This document shows positions 59,558 to 64,000 of a DNA stretch of 64,000 nucleotides, one piece after another. The translations under genes were made by a program, and so were the position numbers. The notes below the pieces were generated by a model. It saw only the letters and a program-made list of their open reading frames with translations, ran no database searches and was not told the DNA's origin. Each line of letters begins with the position of its first letter. Position 1 is the stretch's first letter. The stretch is from Erodium maritimum (lineage: Eukaryota > Streptophyta > Magnoliopsida > Geraniales > Geraniaceae). Location of the stretch: the NCBI GenBank assembly GCA_963921825.1, contig OY997596.1, positions 1,493,001 through 1,557,000 of the forward strand, given 5' to 3'.

Positions 59558-60868
59558 TCAAGTCGTGGCTATGCAATACGGTTCCCAGAACAGTGACCTC
59601 CTCTGTTCCTTGCAACCCTTGTAATAAAAATCCGATTTTTTTCCTTGACCCGATTCAAATTCCTCTTGATTGTAGTGATTGGTTGTGGCTATGGTGGGAT
59701 TGGATTTGGATTTGGAGATGATGTGCTTGTTGCCGCCGATCTCCTCCATGGCCTGCGCCGCCGTGGGCTTGGCCCTCCAGCAATACTCGTAGGCATTGAG
59801 CGAGGCCGCGGCCGCCGTCAGGCGCGGCGGCCTCGGCGGCAGGGAATGCGCCAGCGTCGCCGGGACTTCATCGTTGAGCTTCTCAGCCCACGATGAGTTC
59901 CGGGTCGGTTTGTTCATCATCAGGGCCAACCTGTGGAGCTCGATCACTCTGCCACTCGGTTTCGATTTTGATTCTTGGCCCGTGGCCTCTGCCACGACCT
60001 CTGTTTCGATTTCATCTCCGTCCTCTGTTTCTTCTTCTTCTCCTTGGTCGGAATTTTCTGATCCGAAACATTCTTCGAGCTCGCCGGCAAGTTTCTCCGG
60101 CGGAGGAGCAACCGATTGGTCGGTTTCCGCTTCTTTTAGATAAGTAAGGACCAGCCGGCCGTCCTGGCGCTCCGCTTTGAAGTTGTTCTCGGCGGTCACC
60201 GTCACCGCCTCCAGCACCAACCGCCCGTTCTCCCGGCGGGGCGTCATGCGCCGCGACGGGAGCGCCGGAGGGAAGGTGGCAGGCGGCAATTTCTTCCCGA
60301 CAGGGGTAAAATTGTACTTCACCACCGCGACCTCCTCGACCGGTTGTTCTTTCTGTTGTTGTTGTGGCAGCTCCTCGTCGGAGTCTGTTGCAGCAGACTC
60401 CGATGAGGGGTAGGATGAGAAAGTCTCGGCACCAGTCTCGGAGCCGAGACTTTCTGTGCACACCTCCAGGCTCTTCTCGCTCAAACCACTACCCGATCTC
60501 TTGACGAGGGGGTGAATATAAGTCACAGAGTCTTTCTCGGGGTTCTTGTCCTTTTCGGACAAGATCGAGCTCCAAATGTCAAACTGTCCGGCGTTGACTT
60601 CTTTCTTCTCCTCCTTCACTTCTTCTTCTTCTTCTTCCTCCTCGTAGAGGCAGTGAGAGAGCTCTTCGGAGGAAGCGATCCGCTTCATCGGGGAGAACCC
60701 GTGACGGGACAGCCATTTCCGGGACGACATGTCGGCGGAGAGAGTTCGACGCAACGAGGTACCGGATTTGTCCGAACAGAGGATCGAGACGATCCCCTGT
60801 TTCTCGGGCTCTTGTTCCATGGCGACGAGATCGAGCTGGCTCTTCTTAACCATCAACGAATCTGACAT
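59558..60868 (-). CDS. EAR1: FANTASTIC FOUR-like protein (FAF-like, EAR1/At5g22090 type)
   Basis: A single open exon of 436 codons. The FAF domain (former DUF3049) lies at about 190-244: LPPATFPPALPS, then GRLVLEAV, NNFKAERQDGRLVLTYL, the family signature. Before it are DMSSRKWLSRHGFSPMKRI at 46-64, an acidic Glu run at 76-83 and DIWSSIL at 97-103, all typical of the FAF-like group and not of the short FAF1-4 proteins. An acidic stretch follows at about 265-290 and the C terminus ends LFWEPYCIATT. From memory, Arabidopsis At5g22090 (EAR1) enhances clade-A PP2C phosphatases and so restrains ABA signalling; its database name also mentions chloroplast, but I see no clear transit peptide here. 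The start MSDSL at 60868 is the first ATG of the frame. The gene is intact and much more GC-rich than its flanks. Confidence 0.93.
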   Translation of the reverse strand: MSDSLMVKKSQLDLVAMEQEPEKQGIVSILCSDKSGTSLRRTLSADMSSRKWLSRHGFSPMKRIASSEELSHCLYEEEEEEEEVKEEKKEVNAGQFDIWSSILSEKDKNPEKDSVTYIHPLVKRSGSGLSEKSLEVCTESLGSETGAETFSSYPSSESAATDSDEELPQQQQKEQPVEEVAVVKYNFTPVGKKLPPATFPPALPSRRMTPRRENGRLVLEAVTVTAENNFKAERQDGRLVLTYLKEAETDQSVAPPPEKLAGELEECFGSENSDQGEEEETEDGDEIETEVVAEATGQESKSKPSGRVIELHRLALMMNKPTRNSSWAEKLNDEVPATLAHSLPPRPPRLTAAAASLNAYEYCWRAKPTAAQAMEEIGGNKHIISKSKSNPTIATTNHYNQEEFESGQGKKSDFYYKGCKEQRRSLFWEPYCIATT

Positions 60869-61110
60869 AACTTAAGGTTCAGATTCAGATGATGTTGAGG
60901 TTGTGTTTTGGTTTCTTGTTGAATGTGGAAGTGATGAAGAGTGTGGTTTGGAGTGGAGGGGATGGGTTGGGTATTTGTAGGAGGTCGAGAGGGCTATGGA
61001 ATTGTGTTCTGTGGGACCCACAAGAACATTTCAGTCGGTTTCCGGTTATACCCTTACCGGAAAAGTTGGATTATGGAAGAGGGTGGCTTTGGCATTCCAT
61101 TCCCTAGCGA
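60869..61110 (-). promoter_or_regulatory. Proximal promoter and leader of the FAF-like gene
   Basis: On the minus strand, a TATA-like CTACAAATAC lies at 60980-60971, about 100 bp before the start codon, which is a usable distance for a short leader. No other element could be named. Confidence 0.35.
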
Positions 61111-61329
61111 GTAATATGTGTACGTATATGTTTCGGGTTTTGTGACGACAAATGATGATATGATTCATATTTATATATTCGTGTTAAATTTTGATCCGTA
61201 AAAGTTTAAGTTGATAAGTGAAAACTCCACATTTACATATGAGTTATTGGCTCGTGGGTGAAAATATAACGAAACCCTAACTTGGGTTAATCAAAGACGA
61301 ATCGTTGGTGGGTTTTGGTGGGATACTCC

Positions 61330-61475
61330 ACGGTGTGGCTGTTTTGGGGTGGGGTATTGTGACTTTCTTGTTTTGCTTGTTTTTGTTTCCTTTTGTTCCG
61401 AACCTGATCTCTCTGGTACGCGTTGTGCAACTTTGTATTAGACAACGTATCTAATAAATGCCTTTCTTATAAAAA
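61330..61475 (+). mobile_element. Possible LINE 3' end
   Basis: A G/T-rich stretch ends in TTGTATTAGACAACGTATC, then AATAAATGCCTTTC and a short A-rich tail, the pattern of plant LINE 3' ends. It has no coding part and its left end is not defined. Confidence 0.35.
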
Positions 61476-63799
61476 GAAACTGATCATTGATCGAATTCAT
61501 ATCCCCAACTATTGGTGGGCACGATTCGAGTAATTGGACCGAACCCCATTTCTAATCCCAAACCGAAGTCATCGGTTGTCAAGAAACGATAACTAGATCC
61601 TATACCGAAACCCTTAATTGTTTTCGAGTTTTTTTCACTCCCTAGTTTGGTTCAATTATCGATTTTATCCGACCCAGACCATTTCTTAATAACCTAATTC
61701 GTTGAGCTTTATACCATTTAAATTTCTAAGAAAACAAATCAATTTTCGTGAAAATCCGTCAACCAATGATCAAAGATAACTCTAACCACGTTAAAATCCA
61801 ATACATCTACACGTTCGAAATTAACAAATAGATATTACATAAACACCAACACATAAATAGGAGTGTTGAGGCTACCCTTTTCCGAAGGATAGTTTTGTTT
61901 ACCCGACAGAATGACAAAGAGACCTAAACACAAAAGAAAACAAAGGTTTTGGATATTTGGTAAACACTGGTCTTCACATTTTGGACATGTTAGCTCGTGT
62001 TAAACAACGTACAAATCCATGAATAGTTACCGGACGTAACGAATCAAAAACCCACCCAAAAACAGACCGTTGTAGGTTTTTAAGGTTCCGAGCACTCAAT
62101 CTTGTACTCATCGTATTTGTCAAGAAAAAACCAAACTTGAGCCTAACACAAACAAAAGGTGCTATTTTGTCAAGTGGGTGTTTTTGTGGATCTTATGTCT
62201 TCCTTGACGATAGGAGCAATCCAATGACACAACTTGGTGCCAATTGGTTGATTCCATTTGTTAATCATTTGACCTCCCAAATCAAATATCTTTTTAAAAG
62301 ATAGTGACTATTGGAACATGTATAACGTTACGGATCAGGATGCGAATCACGAATCAAGACCCGTTTTTAGCGGTTCGTGATTGCTGATCGTACGTTGTAG
62401 ATTGCGATTTCTGAGGCCACAAACCACTAAATAGCGGATCGTGGTTGCGGCCCGCGAACCGCTGTTCCGGTTCACTGGTCGCGCGCCAGCTACTCACGCC
62501 ACGACACGTGGCCATCCGGTTGTTTTTTTATATTTATTTTAAAATACATAAAATCACATTTAAATAAATAGGATTGGTCCACTCACGACTTGAGCCTCAA
62601 CCCGAACCTCTATCTAGTCTTCATCAGTGTGGAACACACCTAATTTAAGGGACTACGAACCACTATTTTACTGATTTGACACCCGAATCCCTAACCCAAA
62701 TCATCGTGTTGTACATGCTCTTTTGATTGATTTGATTGATTAATGCATGTATGATCTTCTAATATTTAATGTTTAAATCTTAATGAGGTGATTCAAACGT
62801 GATTTGGAGTCGATTTTGATGGGACGATTCGGAATCATATGATGTCACGAGGAGAGAGAAAATAAAGTGGGTCTATTCTTGAATTTGCAAAGTCGATCAT
62901 TTCATCAACCTAAGTAGAGAGAATCGTACGGAAAGAGGAGGACAAACAAATTTTTCATTGAACCGACTCCCCTTCATCATATACTCTAAATCGTTTTCTC
63001 GTGGATTAGGAATTACCAATCCAACATGTGGATGGAATCTGATTGTTTTAGATACGGGTTAATCTAAAAAACAAAAAACGTAGGTTTGAACACTTTTGAG
63101 CCTAGTGACAATTTTCACTTAGTGAGGAAATTGGGTTTATGTTAATTGTCACATATGAACAGTCTCTAAAAATGAAACTACAAACCAAGTCGAAAAAATT
63201 GAATCATATTTCATGGGCTCGGGAAGGAGTTGTTTCTTTCTAAATGGAGAAGACAGAAAAATATTTTTGGGATTTAAAGTTTGAGATTATATTACATCAT
63301 TGATAATCGATCTGTCCTAAAACAAGTTTTACATGTTAATTATTTACCATGCAAATAAATGATGGACATATGATTTTTTGATACACAAACATAAACGTAT
63401 TGAAGAATAATCGTGTTACACAAAACATAATTATGTCACAAAATATATAACATTAAAAGAGGATTTTATTTTTGCACTAAAGAGAACTTTAAAAGCAAAT
63501 ATACTATAAGAACGTGCTAATACTTTTTTTTTTGATAAAACTAATACTTTTGTTTGTATACATACAATGAGAATGTTACTTTTTTATCTTAGATTATTAA
63601 TAATGCAAGAATAATTAGTGAGCAAGTGGAATATAGCTACAAATAGGAATAAATAAATTAAATTAATATTATGAATTAGGTAATATAAATTTATATTTAA
63701 TATTAGAGCAGGAAGCAAAGGAATCACTTTTAAACCCCCAACATGATTGGTCGGCCCACAAACCATTCCTTCGACACACTCACCACCACAGAATCAATA
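61476..63799. other. AT-rich spacer, no gene seen
   Basis: No supported coding region on either strand. The stretch 61500-61700 has repeat-like words (GGTGGGCACGATTCGAG, ACCGAACCCC) and 62330-62515 is a GC-richer patch of GGTTCGTG/CGCGAACC words related to 838-985. The remainder is simple AT-rich DNA. Confidence 0.45.
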
Positions 63800-63802
63800 T
63801 TT

Positions 63803-64000
63803 CTTTTTTTTTTAATGAAAGGTATTGAATTTTATTAATTAACAGAAAATAAACATATAAAATATGCAGAGAATGACCATGGACATTATTAGTAAGAAAT
63901 TTATAACTTTCTGATTCTACTACTTCAATTGAAAAACAAACTTGGTTATGATAATCATAGTCATCGTCAAGATAAAAAAAATTATAAGTCTGTAGTAACT
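63803..64000 (-). mobile_element. 3' end of a minus-strand LINE, running off the window
   Basis: On the minus strand the sequence closes AATAAAATTCAATACCTTTC followed by an A-run (T-run at 63806-63816 on plus), a classic plant L1-type 3' end. The body would lie beyond 64000. A short T-run with GATAAAAC at about 63525 may be a further remnant. Confidence 0.55.

Noticed and set aside
59645-60865. Several long frames antisense or shifted to the FAF-like gene
   Set aside because: Shadows of a GC-rich real exon; only the minus-strand 436-codon frame has a domain.

Overview
The window is nuclear DNA from a plant, almost certainly a eudicot. It has GT-AG introns, AT-rich spacers, plant-only gene families (a Kelch-phosphatase of the BSU1 family and a FANTASTIC FOUR-like protein), Ty1/copia elements with a tRNA-iMet primer site, plant L1-type LINEs and many MITEs. 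The species cannot be named from the sequence.

Layout. 1-2.9 kb: spacer, one old MITE, an unassigned GC-rich patch and the 5' leader of the first gene. 2.9-14.9 kb (+): a complete 21-exon BSL2/BSL3-type gene; every junction was read and keeps the frame, giving 997 aa. Introns 18 and 20 are swollen by MITEs. 15-17.4 kb: spacer with a small retroposed insert and a MITE. 17.4-23.6 kb (-): a complete 9-exon J-domain gene (248 aa, DNAJC8 type), several introns of which are mostly MITE sequence. 23.7-59.2 kb: a transposon block. 59.6-60.9 kb (-): an intact single-exon FAF-like gene (436 aa, EAR1/At5g22090 type). 61-64 kb: AT-rich spacer with LINE 3' ends.

The transposon block is a set of nests. 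(i) A LINE-like unit (25943-32708, 13-bp flanking repeat) keeps an open 470-codon ORF1 with an RRM; its leader is split by a 2.9-kb solo LTR (26184-30773, TSD CTTGC), itself split by a 1.69-kb copia solo LTR (28851-30537). (ii) A 5'-truncated LINE lies on the minus strand at about 33.2-34.8 kb. (iii) A 1.1-kb retroposon (about 35425-53150, 32-bp flanking repeat) holds a minus-strand copia element (36033-52670, TSD CCAAG), which holds a plus-strand copy of the same family (38960-47424, TSD TTGTC). (iv) A 1.6-kb Mutator-like element (56580-58191, perfect 9-bp TSD) sits in the 3' end of another LINE remnant. (v) A 0.9-kb Harbinger-like element lies at 58314-59214.

The three host genes work in different processes (brassinosteroid signalling phosphatase, splicing-associated J-protein, ABA-linked FAF-like protein) and show no sign of joint regulation. 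From memory, the last two are direct neighbours in Arabidopsis (At5g22080 and At5g22090), so the 36 kb between them here looks like transposon growth of one ancestral spacer. No tRNA, rRNA or CRISPR-like array was seen. No clearly new functional system was found; the most unusual objects are the ORF1-only LINE unit, the inverted self-nested copia pair, and the CpG-rich foldback element in a TA repeat.
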